Origin: Rudaea sp. 3F27F6
Lineage (GTDB): Bacteria > Pseudomonadota > Gammaproteobacteria > Xanthomonadales > Rhodanobacteraceae
Length of the DNA: 64,000 nt
NCBI RefSeq assembly: GCF_005503555.1
Contig: NZ_SCNG01000002.1
Span: forward strand, 310,001 to 374,000
Direction of reading: 5' to 3'
Shown: in pieces, positions 7,949 through 17,003 of the stretch
Position numbering within the stretch: position 1 is the first letter of the stretch
Layout of the letters: every line of letters starts with the position of its first letter
The notes under the pieces: generated by a model
The model's input: the letters and a program-made list of their open reading frames with translations, nothing else
The model's database searches: none
What the model was told of the DNA's origin: nothing
Made by a program: the position numbers and the translations under genes

Positions 7949-9322
7949 CTAGTCCGCCGCGCCGAGCGCGCGCAGCAACCCGCGCGCCTTGTGCCGCGTC
8001 TCGGTCAGCTCGCGTTCGGCCACGGAGTCGGTGACGATGCCCGCGCCCGCGCGGAAATGCGCCTCGCTACCGTGCAATTCCATTGTGCGGATCAGGATGT
8101 TCAAGTCCATGTCGCCGTCGCGATTGAGATAGCCGAGCGCGCCCGTGTAAGCGCCGCGCGCGCAGCGTTCGAGTTCGGCGATGATTTCCATCGTGCGCAC
8201 CTTCGGCGCGCCGGTGATCGTGCCGCCCGGGAACACGGCGCGGATCGTCTCGGCGGGCGTAGTGCCGGGCCGCAGGCGGCCGCGCACGTTCGAGACGATG
8301 TGGTGCACGTGAGCATAGCTCTCCACCGTCATCAGCTCGTCCACAACGACCGAACCGGGCACGCAGATGCGGCCGAGATCGTTGCGCTCGAGGTCGATCA
8401 GCATCACATGCTCGGCGCGCTCCTTGGCGTGGCCGATCAACTCGGCGATGCGCGCGGCTTCATCGTCGCCGGGCCGGCGCGGGCGCGTGCCCGCGATCGG
8501 GCGCGTCTGCGCGAGGTCGCCGCGGGTCTCCACCAGCCGCTCGGGAGAAGAGCTCGCGATCGCCCAATCGCCCCACTGCAGCAGTCCCGCGAACGGCGCC
8601 GGATTCGCGCGGCGCAGGTGCGCATAGAGGTCGGCCGCCACCGGCGCCCGCTCGAAATGCGCGCGCCATTCGCGCGACAGATTGGTCTGGAACGTGTCGC
8701 CCGCGCGGAGGTACTCGTGGATGCGTTCGACGCCATCGAGAAAGCCTTGTGGATCGTCCTCTTCGATGCGCGCCTCGGGCAATGCCTGCGGGACATAGTC
8801 GGCGGCCACGGCAAGATCGTCGGCCATCGCATCGAGGTAATGCGCTTGATCGGTCTCGGCGACGAGCACGGTTTTGCCGATGAGCCGATCGACGATCACC
8901 GCGGCCGGACAACGCAAGGCCAGCGCGACCGGAGCCGCGCCGCTGGCAATGCGCTGCAGGCGCAATCGCGGCTCGATCTCCGCAGCCATCTCGTAAGCAA
9001 GGTAGAGCAGCCAGCCGCCGCGGAACAACGGCTGCGTCTCGTGTGCATCGGCAAGGTCTTCCTGCGCCAGGCGCTGCGCCGCCCACTGTGCATCGAGCGC
9101 GGCGAGGAACGATTCGCCGCGATCCGCGCCGCGCAGATCGCGCACGCGTCCGTCAGCAGCGAGCACCAGGCCTTCGTCACCCGCGGCAAACAAAATATCG
9201 AATCGCGCCGAGATTCCGCCTTGCGCCGCGCTCTCGAGCAAGCCCGGATAGCGCCGCGGCCAACGCGCCGCCAACGCCAGCAGATCGCGTGCTCCGGACA
9301 ACTCGCGCGTAATGAAATTCAT
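7949..9322 (-). CDS. pabB: Aminodeoxychorismate synthase component I
   Basis: 457 residues with an N-terminal Anth_synt_I_N region and a C-terminal chorismate-binding domain (ERNDLGRIC, ESYAHVHHIVSNVRG, FPGGTITGAPK). Partnered with a glutaminase it makes 4-amino-4-deoxychorismate for folate. Its position next to mltG-tmk-holB and fabF matches the pab locus of enteric bacteria, and no trp gene is nearby. The motif at residues 275-279 is PIAGT; E. coli PabB has PIKGT with a covalently acting lysine, while TrpE has PIAGT. A subset of PabB proteins lacks the lysine, so PabB is still preferred, but an anthranilate-synthase-like enzyme cannot be excluded. No pabC is adjacent. Confidence 0.85.
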   Translation of the reverse strand: MNFITRELSGARDLLALAARWPRRYPGLLESAAQGGISARFDILFAAGDEGLVLAADGRVRDLRGADRGESFLAALDAQWAAQRLAQEDLADAHETQPLFRGGWLLYLAYEMAAEIEPRLRLQRIASGAAPVALALRCPAAVIVDRLIGKTVLVAETDQAHYLDAMADDLAVAADYVPQALPEARIEEDDPQGFLDGVERIHEYLRAGDTFQTNLSREWRAHFERAPVAADLYAHLRRANPAPFAGLLQWGDWAIASSSPERLVETRGDLAQTRPIAGTRPRRPGDDEAARIAELIGHAKERAEHVMLIDLERNDLGRICVPGSVVVDELMTVESYAHVHHIVSNVRGRLRPGTTPAETIRAVFPGGTITGAPKVRTMEIIAELERCARGAYTGALGYLNRDGDMDLNILIRTMELHGSEAHFRAGAGIVTDSVAERELTETRHKARGLLRALGAAD

Positions 9323-9412
9323 CGGATCAAGAAGGAATTACGCCGTGCGTGGCGGCCGCTTCGTTTTTCGGGCTGCATCGGCCGCAGCGGAGAGATGATT
9401 GACCGGTCCGGA

Positions 9413-9440
9413 AAACGAGCGCGATGGATCGCGCTCGTTT
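9413..9440. terminator. Perfect 13-bp hairpin in the fabF-pabB gap
   Basis: AAACGAGCGCGAT (9413-9425) and its exact complement (9428-9440) flank a 2-base loop; the arms end in A/T runs, so it could stop transcription in either direction. It lies downstream of the fabF terminator and about 90 bp upstream of the pabB start. Confidence 0.55.
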
Positions 9441-9473
9441 CGCTGCCGCTCGACGGCCGGCTCGCGGCTGCCG

Positions 9474-9502
9474 AAAAGGTCCCGCGAAAAACACGCGGGA
9501 CC
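9474..9502 (-). terminator. Rho-independent terminator after fabF
   Basis: GGTCCCGCG (9478-9486) pairs with CGCGGGACC (9494-9502). On the minus strand the hairpin starts 12 bp after the fabF stop and is followed at once by TTTTCGG. This is the end of the fab operon. Confidence 0.8.
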
Positions 9503-9514
9503 CGCGAGCGGCGA

Positions 9515-10753
9515 TCAAATGCGCCGGAACACCAGCGAGCCGTTCGTTCCGCCGAAGCCGAACGAGTTCGACACGGCGATGTCGATCTTGGCGTCGCGCG
9601 CGACGTTCGGCACGAAGTCGAGATCGCAGCCTTCGCCGGGCTCGTCGAGATTGATCGTCGGCGGCAGCACGCCGTCACGCAGCGCGAGGATCGAGAAGAT
9701 CGCTTCGACGCCGCCGGCCGCGCCGAGCAGATGCCCGGTCATCGACTTGGTCGAGCTGACCGGAATCTTCTTCGCCGCATCGCCGAAGCAGCCCTTGATC
9801 GCGTTGACTTCGGCGATGTCGCCCGCGCCGGTCGAGGTTGCATGCGCATTGATGTAGCCGACCGCTTCGGGCGCGAGCGCGGCGTCCTTGAGCGCGATCG
9901 CCATCGAGCGGCGTGCGCCGTCACCGTCATCGGGCGGGCTGGTCATGTGATAAGCGTCGCCGGACATGCCGAAGCCGACGATCTCCGCGTAAATGCGCGC
10001 GCCGCGCTTCTTCGCATGCTCGTATTCTTCGAGCACGAGCACGCCGGCGCCGTCGGACAGGACGAAGCCGTCGCGGTCCTTGTCCCACGGCCGGCTCGCC
10101 TTGGTCGGCTCGTCGTTACGCGTCGACATCGCGCGCGCCGAGCAGAAGCCGCCCATCGCGGTGCCGCAGGTCGAATACTCGGCGCCGCCGGCGACCATCG
10201 CGTCGGCATCGCCGTACTGGATCATGCGCATCGCCAGACCGATGTTGTGCGTCGCCGTCGTACACGCGGTGACGCAGGCGATGTTTGGGCCCTTGAGGCC
10301 GAGCATGATCGACAGGTTGCCCGAGGCCATGTTGATGATCGAGCTCGGCACGAAGAACGGCGAGATCTTGCGCGGGCCGTGCTCGTGGTAGGTGATCGCG
10401 GTTTTCTCGATCGTATGGATGCCGCCGATGCCCGCGCCGACGGCGACGCCGATGCGCTCGGCGTCGTGCTCATGCGTGGACAGGCCGGCATCGTTGAGCG
10501 CCTGCACCGAGGCGGCGATGCCGTAGTGGATGAACGGGTCCATCTTCTTCACGTCTTTCGGCGCAATGAAGGCGGCCGGATCGAAATTGCGCACTTCACC
10601 TGCGATCCGCGTCGGAAACGCGCTCGCGTCGTAATTGGTGACCGGACCGATGCCGCTCACGCCTTCGCGGATGTTCTTCCACGCCGTCGCCAGATCGTTG
10701 CCGACCGGACTGAGGATGCCCATGCCGGTGATCACTACTCGCCGTTTGCTCAT
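9515..10753 (-). CDS. fabF: 3-oxoacyl-[ACP] synthase II
   Basis: 412 residues, a condensing enzyme that elongates acyl-ACP, including the palmitoleate to cis-vaccenate step. Catalytic Cys164 lies in [14 protein letters not shown]; the two histidines lie in [11 protein letters not shown] and [13 protein letters not shown], as in all KAS I/II enzymes. The start [12 protein letters not shown] at 10753 matches the family; longer in-frame starts add an unrelated arginine-rich stretch. It is the last gene of yceD-rpmF-fabH-fabD-fabG-acpP-fabF and is separated from acpP by 176 bp that contain a hairpin. Confidence 0.97.
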   Translation of the reverse strand: MSKRRVVITGMGILSPVGNDLATAWKNIREGVSGIGPVTNYDASAFPTRIAGEVRNFDPAAFIAPKDVKKMDPFIHYGIAASVQALNDAGLSTHEHDAERIGVAVGAGIGGIHTIEKTAITYHEHGPRKISPFFVPSSIINMASGNLSIMLGLKGPNIACVTACTTATHNIGLAMRMIQYGDADAMVAGGAEYSTCGTAMGGFCSARAMSTRNDEPTKASRPWDKDRDGFVLSDGAGVLVLEEYEHAKKRGARIYAEIVGFGMSGDAYHMTSPPDDGDGARRSMAIALKDAALAPEAVGYINAHATSTGAGDIAEVNAIKGCFGDAAKKIPVSSTKSMTGHLLGAAGGVEAIFSILALRDGVLPPTINLDEPGEGCDLDFVPNVARDAKIDIAVSNSFGFGGTNGSLVFRRI

Positions 10754-10883
10754 AAGGTTTACCTTTGCGCTCGTCCCTGATCGCGGGAGTCGAGAAGCGG
10801 CCGTGCATGGCCGCACTATTCAATGAAAATCCGCCAGCGAACCAGGCTTTTTCAAACGCTCGTTCCGCGGAAGCAGAAATGCA

Positions 10884-10906
10884 AACTGCGCCACGTGGGC
10901 GCAGTT
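10884..10906 (-). terminator. Attenuator-like hairpin between acpP and fabF
   Basis: AACTGCGCC (10884-10892) pairs with GGCGCAGTT (10898-10906). On the minus strand it follows the acpP stop by 23 bp and is trailed by TGCATTT, a poor T-tract. Partial termination here would let acpP mRNA accumulate above fabF (inference). Confidence 0.55.
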
Positions 10907-10929
10907 CGTACCGTCGGTTGAAGACGCGA

Positions 10930-11169
10930 TCAGGCTTTGACGTGCGCCTTGATGTAGTCCACCGCCTGCTGCACGGTGGTGATCTTCTCGGCTTCTTCGT
11001 CCGGAATTTCGCATTCGAATTCCTCTTCGAGCGCCATGACGAGCTCGACGGTGTCGAGGGAGTCGGCGCCCAGGTCGTCCACGAAGGACGCGTTCGGCGT
11101 CACTTCATCTTCCTTGACTCCCAGTTGTTCGACGACGATCTTCTTGACGCGTTCTTCGATGGTGCTCAT
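10930..11169 (-). CDS. acpP: Acyl carrier protein
   Basis: 79 residues, acidic. Ser37 in [11 protein letters not shown] is the 4'-phosphopantetheine attachment site. Sequence [17 protein letters not shown] is typical of fatty acid synthesis ACP. It carries the growing acyl chain for FabD, FabH, FabG and FabF, all encoded around it. The gene sits between fabG and fabF as in most gammaproteobacteria. Confidence 0.98.
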   Translation of the reverse strand: MSTIEERVKKIVVEQLGVKEDEVTPNASFVDDLGADSLDTVELVMALEEEFECEIPDEEAEKITTVQQAVDYIKAHVKA

Positions 11170-11280
11170 GGTGACACTTACCTCACAAGGTAGGCAGAAA
11201 AGTTACGTAAAGGGTTAACCCCGAACCGGGCGGATTGTAGGGCATACGCGGCGATCGCACCAGCGCGCCCCCGCGCCGTA

Positions 11281-12024
11281 TCAGGGCATGTACATGCCGC
11301 CGTTGACGTGCAAAGTTTCGCCCGTAATGTAGGCCGCGGCGGGCGACGTAAGGAAGGCGACCGCGTTGGCGATGTCCTGCGCGGCGCCGAGGCGGCCGAG
11401 CGCGATCTGGCCGAGCAGCGCACTGCGCTGGTCCTCGCTCAGCGCACGGGTCATGTCGGTGTCGATGAAACCCGGCGCGACGACGTTGACGGTGATGCCG
11501 CGCGAACCGATCTCGCGCGCAAGCGACTTCGAGAACGCGATGATGCCGGCCTTCGCCGCCGCATAGTTAGCCTGGCCCGGATTGCCGGTCACGCCGACCA
11601 CCGAGGCGATGCTGACGATGCGGCCCTTGCGCGCCTTCATCATGCCGCGCATCACCGCCTTGCTCGTGCGGTAGACCGAGCTGAGGTTGGTGTCGAGGAT
11701 CGCCTGCCAGTCTTCGTCCTTCATGCGCATCAGGAGCTGGTCGCGCGTGATGCCGGCGTTGTTGACGAGGATCGACACGCCGCCGAATTCCTTGGCGATG
11801 TCGTCGACGAGCTTCTCGACCGCGGCGCCGTCGGTGACGTTCAGCATGCGGCCGATGCTGCCGTGCGCGGCGAGGCGCTCGCCGATCGCGGCAGCGCCGG
11901 CTTCGGTCGTCGCCGTGCCGATCACTTTTGCGCCCTGCGCGGCGAGGGTATCAGCGATCGCGGCGCCGATGCCGCGGCTGGCGCCGGTGACGAGGGCGAT
12001 TTCGCCTTGGAGCGTGGAATTCAT
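11281..12024 (-). CDS. fabG: 3-oxoacyl-[ACP] reductase
   Basis: 247 residues, classical short-chain dehydrogenase. The NADPH-binding TGASRGIG starts at residue 13, NNAG is at 88-91, and the catalytic set is Ser141, Tyr154 and Lys158 (QANYAAAKAG). It reduces 3-ketoacyl-ACP in each elongation cycle. It is flanked by acpP and fabD on the same strand. Confidence 0.97.
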   Translation of the reverse strand: MNSTLQGEIALVTGASRGIGAAIADTLAAQGAKVIGTATTEAGAAAIGERLAAHGSIGRMLNVTDGAAVEKLVDDIAKEFGGVSILVNNAGITRDQLLMRMKDEDWQAILDTNLSSVYRTSKAVMRGMMKARKGRIVSIASVVGVTGNPGQANYAAAKAGIIAFSKSLAREIGSRGITVNVVAPGFIDTDMTRALSEDQRSALLGQIALGRLGAAQDIANAVAFLTSPAAAYITGETLHVNGGMYMP

Positions 12025-12167
12025 CGGTAATCCTCAACCCAGGAAATTGACGGAAGCCCGCCGTTCCGGCACAAGCGGACGGGCGGACTCATTGCAGATT
12101 CTAAAGCGCGGAACGCAAAAATCGGATTGCCGCCGTGTCGAGAGCTACGAGTGACGGGCAAAAGCGC

Positions 12168-13172
12168 TCAGGCTTTCCAGTCGGCAATCGCCTGCTGCAG
12201 ATCCGCCGGCGCACCGATCGCGCGGCCGTCGAGAGTGCGGTCGATGCGCTTGAGCAGACCGGCGAGCACCTTGCCCGGACCGCATTCGGCGACGCGCTTG
12301 ACGCCGGCCGCGGCGAGCGCCTGCACGCTTTCGGTCCAGCGCACGGGCTGATAAAGCTGGCGCGCGAGTGCGGCGCGGATGTCGGCCAAGGTGTCGAACG
12401 ATTTCGCGTCGGCGTTCTGCACGACGGCGATCTTCGGCGCCTGCCAGGCGATCGTCTCGAAGCGCTCGGCGAGCTTGTCCGCCGCGCCGCGCATCAAGGC
12501 GCAATGCGAAGGCACGCTGACCGCGAGCTTCACTGCTTTCTTCACGCCGAGTTCGGCCAGCCGCGCAAGCGCGCGATCGACCGCCTCGGTGTTGCCGGCG
12601 ATGACGAGCTGCCCCGGCGCGTTGTAATTGGCCGGCGCGACGACCTGGCCCTGTGCGACCTCGGCGCAGACCTGGGCGATCTGTGCGTCGTCGCCGCCGA
12701 GCACGGCGGCCATCGCACCGACGCCGGCCGGCACCGCGGCCTGCATCAGGCGGCCGCGTTCGGCCACGAGCGCCGCCGCATCGGCGAGCGAAAGCGTTTC
12801 GGCGCAGACCAGCGCGCTGTATTCGCCGAGGCTATGGCCGGCAAGCACCTCGGGGCGCGCGCCGCCGAGCTGCTGCCATACGCGCCACACGGCGACGCCT
12901 GCGGCCAGCAGGGCCGGCTGAGTGTTCTCGGTGCGGTTGAGTGCATCCTCGGGGCCTTCCTGCGCGAGCTTCCACAGGTCGATACCGACACTGTCGGAGG
13001 CTTCCTTGAACGTCTCCTCGACGACAGAGAACTCGCCGGCGAGATCGGACAGCATGTTCAACGACTGCGAGCCCTGCCCCGGAAAAACGAAAGCGAGCTT
13101 GGGAGATCCGGAATTCGCGATTCGGGATTCGGAAGAATCCGCTGCCGCCGTTGAACCGAGTTGTTCGTTCAT
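12168..13172 (-). CDS. fabD: Malonyl-CoA:ACP transacylase with a repeat-derived N-terminal extension
   Basis: 334 residues, about 20 longer than usual at the N-terminus. The FabD core begins at KLAFVFPGQGSQS (residue 25 on); the active serine is Ser114 in GHSLGEYSAL and the histidine is in SVPSHCALM. The extra residues MNEQLGSTAAADSSESRIAN are read partly from a GAATCCCGAATC-type repeat at 13096-13140, with a second piece of similar sequence just upstream of the start. No ATG lies closer to the core, so the extension seems to be translated. It loads malonyl groups onto ACP. Confidence 0.95.
   Translation of the reverse strand: MNEQLGSTAAADSSESRIANSGSPKLAFVFPGQGSQSLNMLSDLAGEFSVVEETFKEASDSVGIDLWKLAQEGPEDALNRTENTQPALLAAGVAVWRVWQQLGGARPEVLAGHSLGEYSALVCAETLSLADAAALVAERGRLMQAAVPAGVGAMAAVLGGDDAQIAQVCAEVAQGQVVAPANYNAPGQLVIAGNTEAVDRALARLAELGVKKAVKLAVSVPSHCALMRGAADKLAERFETIAWQAPKIAVVQNADAKSFDTLADIRAALARQLYQPVRWTESVQALAAAGVKRVAECGPGKVLAGLLKRIDRTLDGRAIGAPADLQQAIADWKA
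13096..13140. repeat. GGAATTCGCGATTCGGGATTCGG-type short repeat inside fabD
   Basis: The stretch is a chain of near-palindromic gattc/gaatc words (GATTCGGGATTC core) of a kind dispersed between genes in Xanthomonas relatives. Here it lies within the first 26 codons of fabD and is read in frame. A looser stretch of the same words (caatcccgaaatc) ends near 13270 in the fabD-fabH gap. Confidence 0.6.
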
Positions 13173-13276
13173 GAAATTTGTGGACTTCTATACAAATACA
13201 AATCCGATTGGAATCGAGAGCCAGCGGCAAATCGCATCCGGCGACTCCTCGATCTCCAATCCCGAAATCTTTGTTT

Positions 13277-14245
13277 TCAGTAGCGCAGCAGCGCCGAACC
13301 CCAGGTGAAACCGCCGCCGAAGGCTTCGAGCAGCAGCAACTGGCCGCGCTGCACCTTGCCCGAACGCACCGCGTAATCGAGCGCGAGCGGCACCGAGGCC
13401 GCCGAGGTGTTGGCATGCTTGTCGACGGTGACGATGACGCGGTCCATCGGCATATCGAGCCGCTTGGCGGTCGCTTCGATGATGCGCAGGTTGGCCTGGT
13501 GCGGAATCAGCCAGTCGAGCTGATGGCGGTCGAGCTTGTTCGCTTCGAGCGTCTCTTCGACCACGCGGTCGAGCGTCTTGACCGCGACCTTGAACACCTC
13601 GCGGCCCTGCATCAGCACGCGCAGGCCGTGGTTCTTCTCGTCGGTGAAGCCGGCGGAAACGCCGACCGGATTCCACAGCAGCTCTTTGTAGCCACCGTCG
13701 GCATGGATATGGCTGGACAGGATGCCCGGCTCATCCCCCGCCTTGAGCACGACGGCGCCGGCGCCGTCGCCGAACAGCACGCAGGTGCCGCGGTCGGACC
13801 AGTCGAGAAAGCGGGAAAGCGTTTCCGCGCCGACGACCAGGGCGGTTTTCGTCATGCCAGTGCGGATGAATTGATTGGCGACGGTCAGCGCGTAGATGAA
13901 GCCCGAGCAGGCCGCGTTGACGTCGAACGCCGCGCAGCCGTTCGCGCCGAGGCGGTGCTGGAGCAGGCAGGCGGTCGAGGGAAAGACCAGATCCGGCGTG
14001 GTCGTGCCGAGCACGATCAGGTCGATCTCTTTCGCGTCGACGCCGGCCGCGCTCAGCGCGGCGACGGCGGCGGCGTAGGCGAGGTCGCCCGTGGTCTGGC
14101 CTTCGGCGGCGATGTGCCGCTGGCGGATGCCGGTGCGCTCGGCGATCCACTCGTCCGAGGTATCGACTTTGGCCGCAAGTTCGGCGTTGCTGACGACGCG
14201 CTCCGGCAATGCGCTGCCGGTGCCCGCAATGCGTGCGTAAGTCAT
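13277..14245 (-). CDS. fabH: 3-oxoacyl-[ACP] synthase III
   Basis: 322 residues. Cys113 in [11 protein letters not shown] is the nucleophile; the histidine and asparagine are in IPHQANLRI and in the conserved C-terminal segment near [13 protein letters not shown]. FabH starts fatty acid synthesis by condensing acyl-CoA with malonyl-ACP. It follows rpmF at a distance of 138 bp, with fabD next on the same strand. Confidence 0.97.
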   Translation of the reverse strand: MTYARIAGTGSALPERVVSNAELAAKVDTSDEWIAERTGIRQRHIAAEGQTTGDLAYAAAVAALSAAGVDAKEIDLIVLGTTTPDLVFPSTACLLQHRLGANGCAAFDVNAACSGFIYALTVANQFIRTGMTKTALVVGAETLSRFLDWSDRGTCVLFGDGAGAVVLKAGDEPGILSSHIHADGGYKELLWNPVGVSAGFTDEKNHGLRVLMQGREVFKVAVKTLDRVVEETLEANKLDRHQLDWLIPHQANLRIIEATAKRLDMPMDRVIVTVDKHANTSAASVPLALDYAVRSGKVQRGQLLLLEAFGGGFTWGSALLRY

Positions 14246-14383
14246 GTTCTCCCCTGTGCGAAGTTCAGGCGCACGACCCGCACACGCCCGCGCGCCACGA
14301 TGCGGCGGTGGCGGCGGAACATTCTGCGGTTGTCATCGGCGCCGAAACGGCAATCACGGCTTGCGACTCGCCAGTCCGGCGAA

Positions 14384-14578
14384 TCAATCTTCTTCGTGCA
14401 CCGGGGTCTTGCTGTCGATCACCTTGCGGCCACGGTAGTAGCCGTCCTTGGTGACGTTGTGGCGCAGATGGGTCTCGCCCGAGGTCGGGTCGGTACCGAG
14501 CTGCTTGGCGCTCAGCGCGTTGTGCGCACGGCGCATGCCGCGGCGGGACGGGGACTTACGGCTTTTGGCTACGGCCAT
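14384..14578 (-). CDS. rpmF: 50S ribosomal protein L32
   Basis: 64 residues, start [17 protein letters not shown], the invariant L32 opening. [14 protein letters not shown] and GYYRGRKVI follow. The zinc-binding cysteines of some L32 forms are absent, so this is a zinc-free (C-minus) type. It lies 23 bp after yceD, the usual yceD-rpmF pair, and leads into fabH. Confidence 0.97.
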   Translation of the reverse strand: MAVAKSRKSPSRRGMRRAHNALSAKQLGTDPTSGETHLRHNVTKDGYYRGRKVIDSKTPVHEED

Positions 14579-14601
14579 GATACTTCTCCAAAAATATAAA
14601 A

Positions 14602-15105
14602 CTATAGTTTTACGTTCTTCAGCACAGCGAACGGATTCGGCTTGGCCGGCTCGACTTCGCCCGCCTCCTTCCATTCGCGCTGCATTTCCTGCGTTCCGGG
14701 CTTTACCGGAAACACCGGCAACGCCAGGATCAATTCGTCCTCGATCATATCGCGAGGGTGCAAACCCGCTGCGTCCAGCAGCAAAGGCTCGTAGCCGGCC
14801 GGGAGGGCCGCCTCGTCTTCCTCGTCGACGATAAAGCCGAGCTTCGCGTCGATCTCGACCGGTTGCTCAAACCGTTCCAGCGTGCGCTGACAGATCAGCG
14901 GCAACGCCGTTTTCGCCCGCACGCGGACGCCGGACACGCCGGCTTCGTCCTTGTCGAAATCGAGCTCGTATTCGACTTCCCCTGTGGCATCGGCCAGACC
15001 GCTCGCCAGGCGCTTCATCGCCGCCAAAGGCAGGCGGCCGGCGAACGTGCGCCTCGCACTCACCATGCGCCACGGATCGACCAGCTCGGGCAAGGTGTGA
15101 TTCAC
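14602..15105 (-). CDS. yceD: YceD family protein (DUF177), 23S rRNA accumulation factor
   Basis: 167 residues. The C-terminal part has [14 protein letters not shown], the DUF177 hallmark cysteine-containing segment, and an acidic EEDEAALP region. YceD homologues are needed for normal 23S rRNA levels in plants and bacteria and are almost always next to rpmF, as here. It is the first gene of the rpmF-fab operon and diverges from maf with 107 bp between the starts. Confidence 0.92.
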   Translation of the reverse strand: MNHTLPELVDPWRMVSARRTFAGRLPLAAMKRLASGLADATGEVEYELDFDKDEAGVSGVRVRAKTALPLICQRTLERFEQPVEIDAKLGFIVDEEDEAALPAGYEPLLLDAAGLHPRDMIEDELILALPVFPVKPGTQEMQREWKEAGEVEPAKPNPFAVLKNVKL

Positions 15106-15212
15106 GGGTGCGCGATGGTAGGTTCGACGGTGGGTAAAGTCAATCTTTTCCGCATTTTAGGTCTCGACCGGCGCGGTACCGGCCGCGGCCGGTTTCAGGC
15201 GAAAATACCTAC

Positions 15213-15812
15213 ATGACCGCACTTGCCAACCTCGATCTCGTCCTCGCTTCCACTTCTATCTACCGCCGTGAGCTGCTGGCGCGGCTAGGCGCGCCGTTCC
15301 GCCAGCAGTCGCCGCAAACCGACGAAACCGCCCTGCCCGGCGAAACACCCGAACGGCTGGCCGTGCGCCTTGCCGCGGCCAAAGCGCACGCAGTTGCCGC
15401 CGGCAACCCGAATGCGCTCGTGATCGGCTCGGACCAGGTCGCCGACTGCGATGGGCAGGTGCTCGGCAAGCCCGGCGACCTCGATCGTGCGCGGCAGCAG
15501 CTGCGCGCGAGCAGCGGTCGCCGCGTCGTCTTCCATACTGCCGTCTGCCTGATCGACACACGTACAGAGACGGGACGTGAGTTCGCGGCCATCGACACCA
15601 CGACGGTGGTGTTCCGCAGCCTCTCCAACGAAGAGATCGAGACCTATTTGGCACGCGAGCTGCCGTTCGACTGCGCCGGCAGCTTCAAGTCCGAGGGATT
15701 GGGCATCGCTCTGTTCGAGCGCATCGAATCGCAGGATCCGAGCGCCCTGATCGGCCTGCCGATGATTCTGCTCTGCAGGCTGCTGCGCGAGGCCGGCGTC
15801 GGCGTGATCTGA
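15213..15812 (+). CDS. Maf-like nucleoside triphosphate pyrophosphatase (YceF type)
   Basis: 199 residues. LVLASTSIYRRELLARLGAPF holds the Maf S-x-S-x-x-R signature at residues 10-16, with DET near 38 and GSDQVAD near 72. The IYRRELLARL form is that of the YceF branch (7-methyl-GTP pyrophosphatase) rather than the dTTP/UTP branch. It removes modified or non-canonical nucleotides. It is divergent from yceD, where E. coli yceF also sits. Confidence 0.92.
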   Translation: MTALANLDLVLASTSIYRRELLARLGAPFRQQSPQTDETALPGETPERLAVRLAAAKAHAVAAGNPNALVIGSDQVADCDGQVLGKPGDLDRARQQLRASSGRRVVFHTAVCLIDTRTETGREFAAIDTTTVVFRSLSNEEIETYLARELPFDCAGSFKSEGLGIALFERIESQDPSALIGLPMILLCRLLREAGVGVI

Positions 15813-15875
15813 GCGAATCGGCGCAGCCGTTGGCAGATTGCGCCGGCCGCGGAACTTGCGTTTAACCGAAATGCC

Positions 15876-15900
15876 TATACTCCGGAACATATTCCGGAGT
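15876..15900 (+). promoter_or_regulatory. 22-bp inverted repeat overlapping a -10-like box, upstream of the MoxR gene
   Basis: ACTCCGGAA (15879-15887) and TTCCGGAGT (15892-15900) are perfect mirror arms around CATA. A TATACT box at 15876-15881 overlaps the left arm, and the MoxR start is 10 bp beyond the right arm. A perfect dyad over a promoter is the layout of a repressor operator (inference). No cognate regulator is next door. Confidence 0.5.
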
Positions 15901-15909
15901 TCGCGCCGC

Positions 15910-16875
15910 ATGTCCGTATCGCTAGTCTCGCCTGCTGTCCCCTCGCCGCTCGATCCTATCCTGGCCCGCGCGCTCGACGCGGCGCTCGCCCAGGTCAACG
16001 GCGTCGTGCTCGGCAAGGCGCGGCAGATCAAACTGGCCTTCGCCTGCTTTCTCGCCGGCGGCCACCTCCTGATCGAAGATCTGCCCGGCGTCGGCAAGAC
16101 CACCCTCGCACATGCGCTCGCGGCGACGCTCAATTTGAGCTTCGCGCGCATCCAGTTCACCTCGGACCTGCTGCCGTCGGACATTGTCGGCGTCGGCATC
16201 TACGAACGCGCCGATTCCGCCTTCAAGTTCCATCCGGGGCCGCTGTTCGCCCAGCTCGTGCTTGCCGACGAGATCAACCGCGCGACGCCGAAGGCGCAGA
16301 GCGCCCTGCTCGAAGCGATGGCCGAGCATCAGGTCACCGCCGACGGCACGACGCACGCGCTGCCGGAGCCGTTCTTCGTCGTCGCCACGCAGAACCCGCT
16401 CGACCTCGCCGGCACGTTTGCCCTGCCCGACTCGCAGCTCGACCGCTTTATGCTGCGCATCGGCCTCAACTATCCCGATCGCGACGCCGAGCGCGCCCTG
16501 CTCGCCGCGAGCGACCGCCGCGAGTTGATTGCGCAGCTTTCGCCGTGCCTCGACGCGAATCAGGTGCTCGAACTGCGCGGCGCGGTGGCGCGCGTTCTCG
16601 CCAGTCCGGCGCTGATCGACTATGTGCAGGCTTTGCTCGCGGCGAGCCGCAGTCACGTCGAACTGCGCGTCGGCCTGTCGCCACGCGCGGGGCTGGCGCT
16701 GCTTCAGGCGGCGCGCGCGCGTGCCTTGCTCGACGGCCGCGGCTATTGCCTACCGGAAGACGTGCAGGCCGTGTTCGCCGCGGTTGCCGCGCACCGGCTC
16801 ATTCCGGCCGCCGCAAGCGCCGCGTCGCGCGACGAACTGGCGCGGAGGCTGCTCGATCAGGTGGCCGTACGCTGA
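15910..16875 (+). CDS. MoxR-family AAA+ ATPase
   Basis: 321 residues from the ATG at 15910 (MSVSLVSPAV). Walker A is DLPGVGKTT (57-65) and Walker B is LVLADEINRATPK; the ALLEAMAEHQV segment is the MoxR hallmark. MoxR ATPases act as chaperones, often with VWA or DUF58 partners. It leads a three-gene set with DUF58 and TgpA-like transglutaminase genes, a very widespread association. Upstream in-frame starts exist (15871, 15838) but would place the palindrome inside the coding region. Confidence 0.92.
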   Translation: MSVSLVSPAVPSPLDPILARALDAALAQVNGVVLGKARQIKLAFACFLAGGHLLIEDLPGVGKTTLAHALAATLNLSFARIQFTSDLLPSDIVGVGIYERADSAFKFHPGPLFAQLVLADEINRATPKAQSALLEAMAEHQVTADGTTHALPEPFFVVATQNPLDLAGTFALPDSQLDRFMLRIGLNYPDRDAERALLAASDRRELIAQLSPCLDANQVLELRGAVARVLASPALIDYVQALLAASRSHVELRVGLSPRAGLALLQAARARALLDGRGYCLPEDVQAVFAAVAAHRLIPAAASAASRDELARRLLDQVAVR

Positions 16876-17003
16876 AAACGTCCGGCGTAATCACCGACGG
16901 ACCAGAACACTTCTAAGCGGATAGAACAAAGCGCATTGAATTCCCGTCCGCTCGATCGGGTCAATCCAATCCACTCGCCCGGACCCGCATTGAAGATTCC
17001 ACC

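Noticed and set aside
7991-10780. 929-codon open frame on the plus strand
   Set aside because: It lies wholly antisense to pabB and fabF, whose products are certain. Long antisense frames are normal in GC-rich genes; the translation is arginine/alanine-rich with no domain.
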